This document shows positions 46,933 to 55,492 of a stretch of 64,000 bases of DNA, piece after piece. Below the pieces are notes generated by a model. That model saw nothing but the letters and a program-made list of their open reading frames with translations, had not been told where the DNA came from and did no database searches. Origin of the DNA: Duganella sp. SG902 (GTDB lineage: Bacteria; Pseudomonadota; Gammaproteobacteria; Burkholderiales; Burkholderiaceae_D); NCBI RefSeq assembly GCF_013376005.1, contig NZ_JABMJK010000003.1, positions 546,503-610,502 on the forward strand. Reading direction: 5' to 3'. Every line of letters begins with the position of its first letter. Within the stretch, counting starts at the first letter, position 1. Position numbers and translations under genes: made by a program.

Positions 46933-47679
46933 TTACTTGGCCTTGCCCTGGTTGGCCACGGCCGCTTGCGCGGCGGCGATGGCGTCGGCGTCACCCAGGT
47001 AGTAGTGACGGATCGGCTTCAGGTCCGCGTCCAGCTCGTACACCAGCGGGGTGCCGTTAGGAATGTTCAGGCCGACGATGTCGCTGTCGCTGATGCCGTC
47101 CAGCATCTTTATCAGGGCGCGCAGGCTGTTGCCGTGGGCCGAGATGATGATTTTCTTGCCGGCCTTGATGGCGGGGGCGATTTCCTCGTCCCACACCGGC
47201 ACCACGCGCGCCACGGTGTCCTTCAGGCATTCGGTCAGCGGGATTTGCTCCTTCGACAGGCCGGCGTAGCGCGGATCGTTGAACGAGGCGCGGTCGTCGG
47301 TCGGCTCCAGCGCCGGCGGCGGGGTGTCGTAGCTGCGGCGCCAAACGAGCACTTGCTCGTCGCCGTACTTGGCGGCGGTCTCGCCCTTGTCCAGGCCCTG
47401 CAGGGCGCCGTAGTGGCGCTCGTTCAGGCGCCAGTCGTTCTTGATCGGCAGGTACATCATGTCCATCTCGTCCAGCGCCAGCCACAGCGTGCGCACCGCG
47501 CGCTTCAGCACCGAGGTGTAGGCCAGGTCGAAGGTGTAGCCGCCATCCTTGAGCAGCTTGCCGGCCTGCTTGGCTTCATTGATGCCTTTTTCGGTCAGGT
47601 CGACGTCGGTCCAGCCGGTGAAGCGGTTCGACAGGTTCCAGGTGGATTCGCCATGGCGCATGAAAACGATTTTGTACAT
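46933..47679 (-). CDS. gpmA: 2,3-bisphosphoglycerate-dependent phosphoglycerate mutase
   Basis: This 248-residue glycolytic enzyme interconverts 3- and 2-phosphoglycerate. The phosphohistidine is H9 in [21 protein letters not shown] and [17 protein letters not shown] follow, and the second catalytic histidine is in [12 protein letters not shown]. Its length matches the dPGM family. It heads the reverse-strand run gpmA-envC-ctpA-moeB and is divergent from the rhodanese gene. Confidence 0.98.
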   Translation of the reverse strand: MYKIVFMRHGESTWNLSNRFTGWTDVDLTEKGINEAKQAGKLLKDGGYTFDLAYTSVLKRAVRTLWLALDEMDMMYLPIKNDWRLNERHYGALQGLDKGETAAKYGDEQVLVWRRSYDTPPPALEPTDDRASFNDPRYAGLSKEQIPLTECLKDTVARVVPVWDEEIAPAIKAGKKIIISAHGNSLRALIKMLDGISDSDIVGLNIPNGTPLVYELDADLKPIRHYYLGDADAIAAAQAAVANQGKAK

Positions 47680-47779
47680 GTGGACTATCTTTTCAGGAAA
47701 AGTTGGAAAACCGGTGCTTTGAATGCTGTTACAGCTTCTATTTTATAATGGGCGCATTCAGTTCAACCATTGGAATCCT

Positions 47780-48181
47780 GTGAAATTCTTCATTGACAAT
47801 ATTTTTCTGATTGCCATCGTGCTGGTTTCCGGCGGCGCCCTGCTGTGGCCGTCCCTGACCGTGCGCGGCAAGCGCGGCAGCCCGCAAGACATCACCATGT
47901 TGATTAATCGCGGTAAAGCCACCATTGTGGATGTGCGCGATGCCAAGGACTACGCCGAGGGCCACTTGCCTGACGCCAAGAACATTCCGCTGGCCGAGCT
48001 CGACAAGCGCCTGCCGGAGCTGGACAAGTTCAAGAACCGCAGCCTGATCGTGGTCGGCAAGAGCGACGCGCGCGGCTCGGCCGCCGCGGCCAAGCTGGGC
48101 AAGGCCGGCTTCGGCGACGTGGTGAACCTGGAGGGTGGCATTGCCGCATGGCAAAAAGCCGGCCTGCCGCTGGCCAAATAA
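47780..48181 (+). CDS. Membrane-anchored rhodanese-like protein without catalytic cysteine
   Basis: This 133-residue protein has one N-terminal membrane helix (about 4-26) and a rhodanese domain (VDVRDAKDYAEGHLPDAKNIPL is the usual CH2A-like region). The active-site loop reads G93-K-S-D-A-R98, so the sulfur-carrying cysteine is replaced by glycine and it should not be a sulfurtransferase. The domain may bind a partner instead. It starts with GTG. It is followed 11 bases later by grxC, and secB lies next. Confidence 0.85.
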   Translation: MKFFIDNIFLIAIVLVSGGALLWPSLTVRGKRGSPQDITMLINRGKATIVDVRDAKDYAEGHLPDAKNIPLAELDKRLPELDKFKNRSLIVVGKSDARGSAAAAKLGKAGFGDVVNLEGGIAAWQKAGLPLAK

Positions 48182-48192
48182 AGGAGGTCAAA

Positions 48193-48453
48193 ATGACTGC
48201 CGAAGTGATCATGTACACCACCGCCGTGTGCCCCTACTGCATCCGCGCCGAGCGCCTGCTGGAATCCAAGGGCGTCACCGGCCTGAAGAAGATCCGCGTC
48301 GATCTGGATCCGGAGCAGCGCATCACGATGATGCAAAAGACCGGCCGCCGCACCGTGCCGCAAATCTACATCGGCGACACCCACGTGGGCGGTTTCGACG
48401 ATTTGTATGCGCTGGATCAAGCTGGCGGCCTGTCCCCCTTGTTAAATGGCTAA
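48193..48453 (+). CDS. grxC: Glutaredoxin 3
   Basis: This 86-residue cytoplasmic dithiol glutaredoxin reduces disulfides and glutathione mixed disulfides. The active site CPYC is at 13-16. TVPQIYIGDTHVGG holds the cis-proline and glutathione-binding glycines. The very strong AAGGAGGTC ribosome site fixes the ATG at 48193. It is cotranscribed with the rhodanese-like gene and precedes secB, an order common in proteobacteria. Confidence 0.96.
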   Translation: MTAEVIMYTTAVCPYCIRAERLLESKGVTGLKKIRVDLDPEQRITMMQKTGRRTVPQIYIGDTHVGGFDDLYALDQAGGLSPLLNG

Positions 48454-48615
48454 TGGCCCCCAAATACAACGTGCGGCGGGTGGAAAGCGTTTAAAACCAT
48501 AATGGTTTTGATACAATTGCCTTCGCGTTTGATTTGAGCTGTCTTCTAGCCATACCAAGCAAACATCATCCCGGGCGGCCGGTGCTGCCCGTTTTCACTA
48601 TAACGAAAGCGTTCC

Positions 48616-49089
48616 ATGTCTGAAGAAAATCTGCAACCAGTATTCCAAATCCAACGCGTCTACCTGAAAGACCTGTCGCTGGAACAACCCAACTCGCCGG
48701 CGATCTTCCTGGAACAGGAAGCACCGACCATCGAAGTGGCCCTGGACGTCGGCGCCGAGCCGCTGGCCGACGGCATCTTCGAATCGACCGTCACCATCAC
48801 CGTGACCGCCAAAGTCAAAGACAAAGTCGCTTTCCTGGTGGAAGGCAAGCAGGCCGGCATCTTCGAGGCGCGCAACATTCCAGCCGAACAGCTGGATCCG
48901 CTGCTGGGCATCGGCTGCCCGAACATCGTTTACCCATACCTGCGTTCGAACATCGCCGACGTGATCACCCGTGCCGGTTTCCCGCCAGTGCACCTGGCCG
49001 AGATCAACTTCGAAGTGTTCTACCAGCAGCGTCAACAAGCGATCGCTGAAGCGGCAGCCGCCGCCCCGGCCGCTGACGCGACCCACTAA
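48616..49089 (+). CDS. secB: Protein-export chaperone SecB
   Basis: This 157-residue cytoplasmic tetrameric chaperone keeps preproteins unfolded and brings them to SecA. It opens with [20 protein letters not shown], the family signature. [28 protein letters not shown] forms the conserved centre, and [18 protein letters not shown] closes the fold. The C-terminal tail is alanine-rich. A hairpin with TTTT lies just before the gene and suggests its own promoter. Confidence 0.98.
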   Translation: MSEENLQPVFQIQRVYLKDLSLEQPNSPAIFLEQEAPTIEVALDVGAEPLADGIFESTVTITVTAKVKDKVAFLVEGKQAGIFEARNIPAEQLDPLLGIGCPNIVYPYLRSNIADVITRAGFPPVHLAEINFEVFYQQRQQAIAEAAAAAPAADATH

Positions 49090-49109
49090 GCAAGATCAGC
49101 ACTATCGCC

Positions 49110-49133
49110 GCCGCCGGGCGCTCGTCCGGCGGC
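49110..49133 (+). terminator. Weak hairpin after secB
   Basis: GCCGCCGG-(8 bases)-CCGGCGGC is a perfect eight-base-pair stem 21 bases after the secB stop, followed by AGTTTCC. The T-run is short, so termination is uncertain. Confidence 0.4.
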
Positions 49134-49157
49134 AGTTTCCCCGTTTCAAGGTACACC

Positions 49158-49601
49158 ATGACATTTCCCCGTTTGATCGCTGCGCTGACCATGACGCTGG
49201 CCGCCGCCGGCAGCCAGGCATACGACTTCAAAACGGTAGGCGCCAATCCCGTCATCCTGTATGACGCGCCATCGACCAAGGGCGGCAAGCTGTTCGTGGT
49301 GCCGCGCGGCGCCCCGCTGGAAGTGGTGCTGGCCTACGGCGAATGGCTGAAGGTGCGCGACGTCAACGGCGAGCTGGCCTGGACCGAGGCCAAGGGCCTG
49401 AGCGCCAAGCGCAACGTCATCGTCAAGACCCCCAACCTGAAAGTGCGCGCCACCCCGGACGACGCGGCCGCGGCCGTGTTCAGCGCCGACAAGGGCGTGC
49501 TGCTGGAGCTGACCGAGACGGCGGCCGGCGGCTGGATCAAGGTGCGCCACCGCGACGGCCTGATCGGTTACGTCAAGAATTCGGAAGTCTGGGGCATATA
49601 A
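49158..49601 (+). CDS. Exported bacterial SH3-domain protein
   Basis: This 147-residue protein has a signal peptide (about 1-21, ending SQA). Two SH3b-like repeats follow: the first around 25-85 (NPVILYDAPSTKGGKL and WLKVRDVNGELAW) and the second around 90-147 (NLKVRATPDD and GWIKVRHRDGLIGYVKNSEVWG). Such domains often bind peptidoglycan. It lies between secB and gpsA in a conserved order, but no function is established. Confidence 0.85.
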   Translation: MTFPRLIAALTMTLAAAGSQAYDFKTVGANPVILYDAPSTKGGKLFVVPRGAPLEVVLAYGEWLKVRDVNGELAWTEAKGLSAKRNVIVKTPNLKVRATPDDAAAAVFSADKGVLLELTETAAGGWIKVRHRDGLIGYVKNSEVWGI

Positions 49602-49641
49602 TTGCCGTAGCGGCGCCCTCCCACGCGCCGGATGAGATCCC

Positions 49642-50667
49642 ATGCAAGATAAGACTAGCAAACATGCGGGCGCCGCCCGCAAGGTGAGCGTGCTCGGCGC
49701 TGGCGCCTGGGGCACGGCCGTGGCCATGGCATTGGCCCGGCGTCACGACGTGCTGCTGTGGGGGCGCAACGCCGCCGCCCTGCGGGCGATGGCGGTGGCG
49801 CGCGAAAACAGCTATTTGCCTGGTTACCCCTTCCCCGATCGCTTGCAGGTCGCCAGCGACTTCGAGGCGGCGCTGGCCCACGTGGCCGCGCCCGGCAGCC
49901 TGCTGATCGCGGCCTGCCCGGTGGCCGGTTTGCGTCCGCTGCTGCAGGCGCTCAAGGGGCGCGCCATCCCCAACCTGGTCTGGCTGTGCAAGGGCTTCGA
50001 ATACGACACCGGGCTGCTGCCGCACCAGATCGTGCGCGAAGTGCTGGGTGACGCCGTGCCCGGCGGCGCGCTGTCCGGTCCCTCGTTCGCGCAGGAAGTG
50101 GCCAAGGGCCTGCCGTGCGCGCTGACGATCGCCTCCGCCTCGGCTGAACTGCGCGCCTGCGTGGTCGAGACCGCGCATGGCGGCAACATGCGCGTGTACT
50201 CGAGCGAAGACCTGGTGGGCGTGGAAGTGGGCGGCGCGGTGAAAAACATCCTGGCGATCGCCACCGGCGCGGCCGATGGCCTGGGCCTGGGCCTGAACGC
50301 GCGCGCGGCGCTGATCACGCGCGGGCTGGCGGAAATCACCCGCCTGGGCGTGGCTTTGGGCGGCCAGACCGAAACCTTCATGGGCCTGACCGGCATGGGC
50401 GACCTGATCCTAACCTGCACCGGCGACCTCTCGCGCAACCGCCGGGTCGGTCTGGGGCTGGCGCAGGGCAAGGCGCTGGAGGTGATCGTGCAGGAGCTGG
50501 GTCATGTGGCGGAGGGCGTGCCGTGCGCCAAGGCCGTGCGCGAGCTGGCGGCGCGGCTGGGCGTCGAGATGCCGATCACCAACGCCGTGGCCGGCGTGCT
50601 GTTCGACGGCGACCAGCCGCAAGCGATGGTCGCCCGCCTGCTCTCGCGCGACCCCCGCGACGAATAA
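49642..50667 (+). CDS. gpsA: Glycerol-3-phosphate dehydrogenase [NAD(P)+]
   Basis: This 341-residue cytoplasmic enzyme makes sn-glycerol 3-phosphate for phospholipids from dihydroxyacetone phosphate. The Rossmann loop is [16 protein letters not shown] near residue 16. The catalytic lysine lies in [23 protein letters not shown], and [21 protein letters not shown] is the other family signature. The extra 13 residues before the fold are usual in annotated relatives, though a later start is possible. A perfect 38-base-arm palindrome begins at its stop codon. Confidence 0.96.
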   Translation: MQDKTSKHAGAARKVSVLGAGAWGTAVAMALARRHDVLLWGRNAAALRAMAVARENSYLPGYPFPDRLQVASDFEAALAHVAAPGSLLIAACPVAGLRPLLQALKGRAIPNLVWLCKGFEYDTGLLPHQIVREVLGDAVPGGALSGPSFAQEVAKGLPCALTIASASAELRACVVETAHGGNMRVYSSEDLVGVEVGGAVKNILAIATGAADGLGLGLNARAALITRGLAEITRLGVALGGQTETFMGLTGMGDLILTCTGDLSRNRRVGLGLAQGKALEVIVQELGHVAEGVPCAKAVRELAARLGVEMPITNAVAGVLFDGDQPQAMVARLLSRDPRDE

Positions 50668-50756
50668 ACTTCGGGGTCAGGTCCTCCATTTCTACACGGC
50701 CTCAACAGCTTTGCTGTTGAGGCCGTGTAGAAATGGAGGACCTGACCCCGGAGTTT
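50666..50756. repeat. Perfect 38-base inverted repeat, possible REP/MITE-like element
   Basis: Arms at 50672-50709 and 50713-50750 are exact reverse complements of 38 bases around the loop TTT; after one mismatched pair, five more bases match on each side. The outer motif CGGGGTCAGGTCCTCC begins each arm. The element lies exactly between the stop codons of two convergent genes, gpsA and the DUF2461 gene, and touches both. I recall similar GGGGTCAGGTCC palindromes in other betaproteobacterial genomes. As RNA it would be a strong hairpin in either direction. Confidence 0.85.
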
Positions 50757-51445
50757 TACTCTTCGACCGGCTCGTCCTTTGCCTCGCGCATCCACTGCAC
50801 CAGCGGATAAGCGTCCTTCAGGCCTGCCGCCAAGATCGGCACCAGCTTTTCCGGCTGGTTCAGAGGCAGGTCGATCTCGGTCCACACGAAGAAGCTCTTC
50901 AGCTTGATGTACTCGATGTGCTCGTGCTCGGGGTCGAAGCCTTTCGGCGGCCGCTGCAGCTTGCCCTCGTTCTGGATGTCGCCATAGGTGGCCACCAGCT
51001 TCTTGTTCTTCAGCACCTTGCGGAAGCCGGCCGCGTCGTCGACCATGTGCTGGCGCAGCGCCTTCAGGCGGTGCGGCGGCGGCATGTATTCGCCAGCGCC
51101 GAACAGCAGCTTGCCGTTGCCGTCGATCTGCATGTAGTAGGTCGGCCCGCCGGCCTTGCTCGGGCGCCGCATGTCGTTCGGCGCCACCGCCGCCGAGAAG
51201 CGCGTCTTGTACGGGCTCTTGTCATGCGCGAAGCGCACGTCGCGGTTGATGCGGAACATGGCTTTCTTCGGATTGCTGAACTTGACCTGCGCGTCGAACT
51301 TGCCCAGCTCCGCGATCATTTCCGTCACCACCTGCAGGAATTCCTCGCGCAGGATGTCGTAACGCGGTTTGTTCATGATGAACCACGGGCGGTTGTTGTT
51401 GTCCGCCAGTTCTCGCAGGTATTGGGTCAGGTCGCGCAGGTGCAT
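50756..51445 (-). CDS. DUF2461 family protein
   Basis: This 229-residue cytoplasmic protein belongs to a widespread family without known function. The signature is near the N-terminus: YLRELADNNNRPWFIMNK, then FRINRDVRFAHDKSPYKTRF at about residues 64-83. GGPTYYMQIDGNGKLLFGAGEY follows in the middle. The gene lies eight bases after the DegS-like protease gene on the same strand and ends at the palindrome beside gpsA. Confidence 0.88.
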   Translation of the reverse strand: MHLRDLTQYLRELADNNNRPWFIMNKPRYDILREEFLQVVTEMIAELGKFDAQVKFSNPKKAMFRINRDVRFAHDKSPYKTRFSAAVAPNDMRRPSKAGGPTYYMQIDGNGKLLFGAGEYMPPPHRLKALRQHMVDDAAGFRKVLKNKKLVATYGDIQNEGKLQRPPKGFDPEHEHIEYIKLKSFFVWTEIDLPLNQPEKLVPILAAGLKDAYPLVQWMREAKDEPVEE

Positions 51446-51453
51446 GGGGTTCC

Positions 51454-52620
51454 TTATTTGGCGTTGGACGGCCGCTTGCCAACGGTGACGTCCAGCGTGG
51501 TCTCGCGGTTTTTCCGCAGGACCGACATTTTAGCTTTTTCGCCGGGAACCAGCTGGGCGATGAGGTTGAGCATGCTGTTGGTGTCGGCCACCGGCTTGCC
51601 GTCCACCGACAGCAGGATGTCGCCCGGCTTGATGCCGCCCTTGTCGGCCGGGCCGTTGCGCACCACGCCGGCGATGATGGCGCCGCTCTGGCGCTGCAGC
51701 CCGAAGCTGGCCGCCAGCTCGGGCGTGATTTCCTGGCTTTCCACGCCGATCCAGCCGCGCACCACATGGCCGGATTTGATGATGGCCTCCATCACCGACT
51801 TGGCGGTCGAGACCGGAATCGCGAAGCCGATCCCGACCGAGCCCCCGGTCTGCGAGTAGATCGCCGAGTTGATGCCCAGCAGGTTGCCGCTGGCGTCCAC
51901 CAGCGCCCCGCCCGAGTTGCCGAAGTTGATCGCCGCGTCGGTCTGGATGAAGTTCTCGAAGTGGTTGATGTGCAGGTTGTTGCGTCCCAGCGCGGAGATG
52001 ATGCCCATGGTCACGGTCTGGCCGACACCAAACGGGTTGCCGATGGCCAGCACCACGTCGCCCACCTGCGCCTGCTCGGCCTGGCCCAGCACGATCACCG
52101 GCAGCTTGTCGAGGTTGATCTTGATGACGGCCAGGTCGGTCTCCGGGTCGGTGCCGACCAGCTTGGCGGCGGCCTTGCGGCCATCGGTCAGCACCACCTC
52201 GATTTCATCGGCCGCCTCCACCACGTGGTTGTTGGTCAGGATGTAGCCCTGGGCCGAGACGATCACCCCCGAGCCGAGGCTGGACTCATCGTCGCCGTCC
52301 TCGTCGCGATCGCGGTCGCCAAAGAATTTTTTAAAGAAGGGATCGCGCAGCAGCGGATGCTTGCCGCGCTTGGGCTTCTTGCTGGTGATGATGTTGACCA
52401 CCGCCGGCATGGCGCGCGCCGCCGCCGCCCGGTAGGAGCCGCCGGCCGAGGCCGGCGGCTTGGACGGTCCCGCCTCCAGCATGGCGGCCGGATGCTCGAC
52501 GCTGCCCATTTGCTGCACGCGCACCGGCGCCGGGCGCTCGCGGCCCACCGCCATGTAGACAAAATACAGTGCCAATACGACGGTCACCGTTTGCGCAAAC
52601 AATAACCACAGTCGTCGCAT
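51454..52620 (-). CDS. Membrane-anchored trypsin-like protease with one PDZ domain (DegS/AlgW-like)
   Basis: This 388-residue protein has an N-terminal membrane helix (about 4-24) that looks like an anchor rather than a cleaved signal. The catalytic triad is visible as H in LTNNHVVEAADEI, D in DPETDLAVIKIN and S in NFGNSGGALVD. A single PDZ domain follows (about 290-375, GWIGVESQEITPELAASFG and GIKPGDILLSVDGKP). One PDZ and an anchor fit the DegS group, which cuts anti-sigma factors in the envelope stress response. No rseA-type gene is nearby. DegQ with a cleaved signal is the alternative. Confidence 0.9.
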   Translation of the reverse strand: MRRLWLLFAQTVTVVLALYFVYMAVGRERPAPVRVQQMGSVEHPAAMLEAGPSKPPASAGGSYRAAAARAMPAVVNIITSKKPKRGKHPLLRDPFFKKFFGDRDRDEDGDDESSLGSGVIVSAQGYILTNNHVVEAADEIEVVLTDGRKAAAKLVGTDPETDLAVIKINLDKLPVIVLGQAEQAQVGDVVLAIGNPFGVGQTVTMGIISALGRNNLHINHFENFIQTDAAINFGNSGGALVDASGNLLGINSAIYSQTGGSVGIGFAIPVSTAKSVMEAIIKSGHVVRGWIGVESQEITPELAASFGLQRQSGAIIAGVVRNGPADKGGIKPGDILLSVDGKPVADTNSMLNLIAQLVPGEKAKMSVLRKNRETTLDVTVGKRPSNAK

Positions 52621-52656
52621 CGCAGTCCAGCCTGCCGCCCTCGCGGCGGCCTAGAA

Positions 52657-53094
52657 TTATTTTTTGAGGGAATCGCGGATTTCGCGCAGCAGCACGATAT
52701 CTTCCGGGGTCGGCGGCGGCGGTTCCGCCGCAGCGGCCGCCGCCTGCTCCTTGTGGCCCAGGTTGCGCGCCTTGTTCATCAGCCGCACCATCTGGAAGAT
52801 CACAAACGCCAGAATGATAAAGTTCAGCAGGATGGTAGCAAAATTCCCGTAGGCGAACACCGCGCCCAGCTTCTTCGCTTCCGCCAGGCTCAGGTTGGCG
52901 GCCTGGCCGTTGAGCGGGATGTAGTAGTTGGCGAAGTCCAGCCCGCCGAACAGCTTGCCGATCGGCGGCATGATGATGTCGGCCACCAGCGAGTCGACGA
53001 TCTTGCCGAAGGCGCCGCCGATGATCACGCCGACCGCCAGGTCGACCACATTGCCCTTCATCGCGAATTCTTTGAATTCCTGCATCATTGCCAT
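52657..53094 (-). CDS. mscL: Large-conductance mechanosensitive channel
   Basis: This 145-residue inner-membrane channel opens under turgor stress. The N-terminal helix and first membrane segment read [31 protein letters not shown], in full agreement with the family. The second segment is near 75-100 ([19 protein letters not shown]) and the cytoplasmic helix is the charged C-terminus. Its stop is 36 bases before the DegS-like gene, and it is divergent from petA. Confidence 0.97.
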   Translation of the reverse strand: MAMMQEFKEFAMKGNVVDLAVGVIIGGAFGKIVDSLVADIIMPPIGKLFGGLDFANYYIPLNGQAANLSLAEAKKLGAVFAYGNFATILLNFIILAFVIFQMVRLMNKARNLGHKEQAAAAAAEPPPPTPEDIVLLREIRDSLKK

Positions 53095-53442
53095 ATTTTT
53101 ATCCTCGCTGTGTGGTCAATTGTGAACAAAACTGCGCTTGGATCATACTATTTTTTCAATTGGATTCCAAACACGCTTGTCGTTTACGCATTTGCAAGCC
53201 GAATTACGCTATAAATTGACCTACATCAATTTCTGCTCACAGCCCTCCCCCCTATCATCGCAACGGGGCGGTGTCATGCCGGCTGATTTCTTGGGGATCG
53301 AGCAACGTTGGTGTTTTTAATTGCATCGTGCATACCTTATAATGTAAGGTTGCTGGATTTCGTGCTTTATCCAAGTTGTCAGCTTTCAGGTTTGTACACA
53401 GTTCTCAAGATTTTGTTCGCACTTTGACTGATTGGGGTTTGT
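53095..53442. other. 348-base intergenic region between mscL and petA
   Basis: No gene is supported. The region is AT-rich for this genome and must carry divergent promoters. A TATAAT is present at 53338-53343, inside the palindrome ACCTTA-TAATG-TAAGGT (53334-53350). An FNR-like box is at 53216-53229. No well-placed -35 hexamer accompanies the TATAAT. Confidence 0.6.
53216..53229. promoter_or_regulatory. FNR/Anr-type box candidate upstream of petABC
   Basis: TTGAC-CTAC-ATCAA differs at one position from the FNR consensus TTGAT-N4-ATCAA. It lies 214 bases before petA and 122 bases before mscL. Control of the bc1 complex by oxygen through an FNR-type protein would be sensible, but the distance to petA is large. 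Confidence 0.4.
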
Positions 53443-54051
53443 ATGAGTAACGAAAAGCAGGTCGATTCAGGCCGTCGCGGATTGCTGGTCGCGACGGGCG
53501 CCGCCGGCGGGGTCGTAGGTCTGTCCACCGCGGGCGCATTAGTAAGCACCTTCCAGCCGTCCGAGCGCGCGAAAGCGGCCGGCGCGCCGGTCGAAGTGGA
53601 TATCTCCACGCTCAACCCCGGTGAGATGAAAACCGTGGAATGGCGCGGCAAGCCGGTCTGGATCCTCAAGCGCACGCCCGAAATGGTGGCCTCGCTGAAA
53701 AAAACCGACGGCAAGGTGGCCGACGCCGAATCCAAGCGCAACCCCGAAGAATTCACCCCCGAATACGCCCGCAACGAATGGCGCTCGCGCAAGCCGGAAA
53801 TCCTGGTCGCGGTCGGCATCTGTACCCACCTGGGCTGTTCGCCTTCCTCGAAATTCACCCCCGGCCCGCAGCCCTCGCTGCCGGACGACTGGGAGGGCGG
53901 CTTCCTGTGCCCTTGCCACGGCTCGACCTTCGACATGGCCGGCCGCGTGTTCAAGAACAAGCCGGCGCCGGACAACCTGCAGGTTCCGCGCTATATGTAC
54001 CTGAGCGACACCAAGCTGGTCATTGGTAAAGACGAGAAAGGCGAGGCATAA
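53443..54051 (+). CDS. petA: Ubiquinol-cytochrome c reductase iron-sulfur subunit (Rieske)
   Basis: This 202-residue subunit of the bc1 complex carries electrons from ubiquinol to cytochrome c1. An N-terminal twin-arginine signal (R11-R12 in SGRRGLLVATGAAGG) also serves as membrane anchor. The 2Fe-2S cluster ligands are C127, H129, C156 and H159 in CTHLGC and CPCHGS, with C132 and C158 forming the disulfide. It is first in petABC and two bases before petB. Confidence 0.98.
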   Translation: MSNEKQVDSGRRGLLVATGAAGGVVGLSTAGALVSTFQPSERAKAAGAPVEVDISTLNPGEMKTVEWRGKPVWILKRTPEMVASLKKTDGKVADAESKRNPEEFTPEYARNEWRSRKPEILVAVGICTHLGCSPSSKFTPGPQPSLPDDWEGGFLCPCHGSTFDMAGRVFKNKPAPDNLQVPRYMYLSDTKLVIGKDEKGEA

Positions 54052-54053
54052 CC

Positions 54054-55466
54054 ATGGGGGCATTCAAGGAGACCAAATTCCCGGCCGACGCACCGGCCGC
54101 ACAAAAAGCACTGGGCTGGGTCGACGACCGCTTCCCGCTCTCGAAGCTGTGGAATGATCAATGGGGCAAGTACTACGCCCCGAAAAACTTCAATTTCTGG
54201 TACATCTTCGGCTCGCTGGCCATGCTGGTGCTGGTGCTGCAGATCGTCACCGGCATCTTCCTGACCATGCACTACAAGCCGGACGCCAACCTGGCCTTCG
54301 GCTCGGTGGAATACATCATGCGCGAGGTGCCGTGGGGCTGGCTGGTGCGCTACATGCACTCGACCGGCGCCTCGGCCTTCTTCATCATCGTCTACCTGCA
54401 CATGACGCGCGGCCTGCTGTACGGCTCCTACCGCAAACCGCGCGAGCTGATCTGGCTGTTCGGCTTCGCCATCTTCCTGTGCCTGATGGCCGAGGCCTTC
54501 TTCGGCTACCTGCTGCCATGGGGCCAGATGTCGTACTGGGGCGCGCAGGTGATCGTCAACCTGTTCGGCGCCATCCCGCTGATCGGTCCCGACCTGTCGC
54601 TGTGGATCCGCGGCGACTACGTGGTGTCGGACGCCACCCTGAACCGCTTCTTCGCCTTCCACGTGATCGCCATCCCGCTGGTGCTGCTGGGCCTGGTGGC
54701 GGCGCACCTGATCGCGCTGCACGAGGTCGGCTCGAGCAACCCGGACGGCATCGAGGTGAAGGAGAACCTGGGCCCGGACGGCCACCCGGTCGACTCCATC
54801 CCGTCGCACCCGTACTACACGGTGCACGACCTGTTCGGCGTGTCGGTGTTCCTGACCATCTTCAGCGCGGTGGTGTTCTTCGCGCCGGAAATGGGCGGCT
54901 ACTTCCTGGAGTACAACAACTTCCTGCCGGGCGATTCGCTGAAAACCCCGCTGCACATCGCGCCGACCTGGTACTTCACCGCCTTCTACTCGGTGCTGCG
55001 CGCCACCACCGCCGACTTCATGTGGGTGCTGATGTTCTTCGTGGCCGCCTACGTGGTGTTCATCTGGCTCAAGTCGCGCCTGTCGACGCTGACCAAGACC
55101 ATCATCGCCGTGGTGGCGCTGGTGGCCATCATCGGCATGCTGCCGCAGATCCTGGACGCGAAATTCTGGGGCGTGGTGTTCTTCGGCTCCTCGGTGGTGA
55201 TCCTGGCCTTCCTGCCATGGCTGGACAAATCGCCGGTGAAATCGATCCGCTACCGCCCGGACTGGCACAAATACGTGTACGCCGTGTTCTTCATCTCGTT
55301 CCTGACGCTGGGCTACCTCGGCACCCTGGCGCCGACCGAGGGCCGCACCATCGTCTCGCAAGTGTGCACCCTGCTGTACTTTAGCTTCTTCCTGTTCATG
55401 CCATGGTGGAGCGCCATGGGCACGTTCAAGAAGGCTCCGGACCGCGTGGTCTACCACGGCCACTGA
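54054..55466 (+). CDS. petB: Ubiquinol-cytochrome c reductase cytochrome b subunit
   Basis: This 470-residue integral membrane subunit of the bc1 complex has two b hemes. Heme ligands are in the second and fourth helices (HSTGASAFFIIVYLHMTRGL and HVIAIPLVLLGLVAAHL). The Qo-site region is WGQMSYWGAQV and then PEWY-like APTWYFTAFYSVLR, so the usual PEWY reads PTWY here. The C-terminal part has extra helices beyond the 400-residue core. It is cotranscribed with petA and petC. Confidence 0.97.
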   Translation: MGAFKETKFPADAPAAQKALGWVDDRFPLSKLWNDQWGKYYAPKNFNFWYIFGSLAMLVLVLQIVTGIFLTMHYKPDANLAFGSVEYIMREVPWGWLVRYMHSTGASAFFIIVYLHMTRGLLYGSYRKPRELIWLFGFAIFLCLMAEAFFGYLLPWGQMSYWGAQVIVNLFGAIPLIGPDLSLWIRGDYVVSDATLNRFFAFHVIAIPLVLLGLVAAHLIALHEVGSSNPDGIEVKENLGPDGHPVDSIPSHPYYTVHDLFGVSVFLTIFSAVVFFAPEMGGYFLEYNNFLPGDSLKTPLHIAPTWYFTAFYSVLRATTADFMWVLMFFVAAYVVFIWLKSRLSTLTKTIIAVVALVAIIGMLPQILDAKFWGVVFFGSSVVILAFLPWLDKSPVKSIRYRPDWHKYVYAVFFISFLTLGYLGTLAPTEGRTIVSQVCTLLYFSFFLFMPWWSAMGTFKKAPDRVVYHGH

Positions 55467-55492
55467 TCGCTAAAGTGTATAAAGGACAACAG

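Noticed and set aside
45453..46994. EnvC with 21 additional N-terminal residues
   Set aside because: The extra codons lie inside gpmA in another frame and are proline- and arginine-rich. The TTG right after the gpmA stop gives a proper signal peptide.
48481..48615. Small RNA or riboswitch before secB
   Set aside because: There are two short hairpins (AAAACCAT/ATGGTTTT and CGGGC/GCCCG with TTTT), but they look like a terminator for grxC and promoter-near structure. No known RNA family is recognised.
53315..53343. A complete sigma-70 promoter for petA
   Set aside because: The TATAAT is clear, but TTGCAT at 53321 is only 11 bases away and the 17-base position holds TTTTAA. I therefore report only the -10 and the palindrome.
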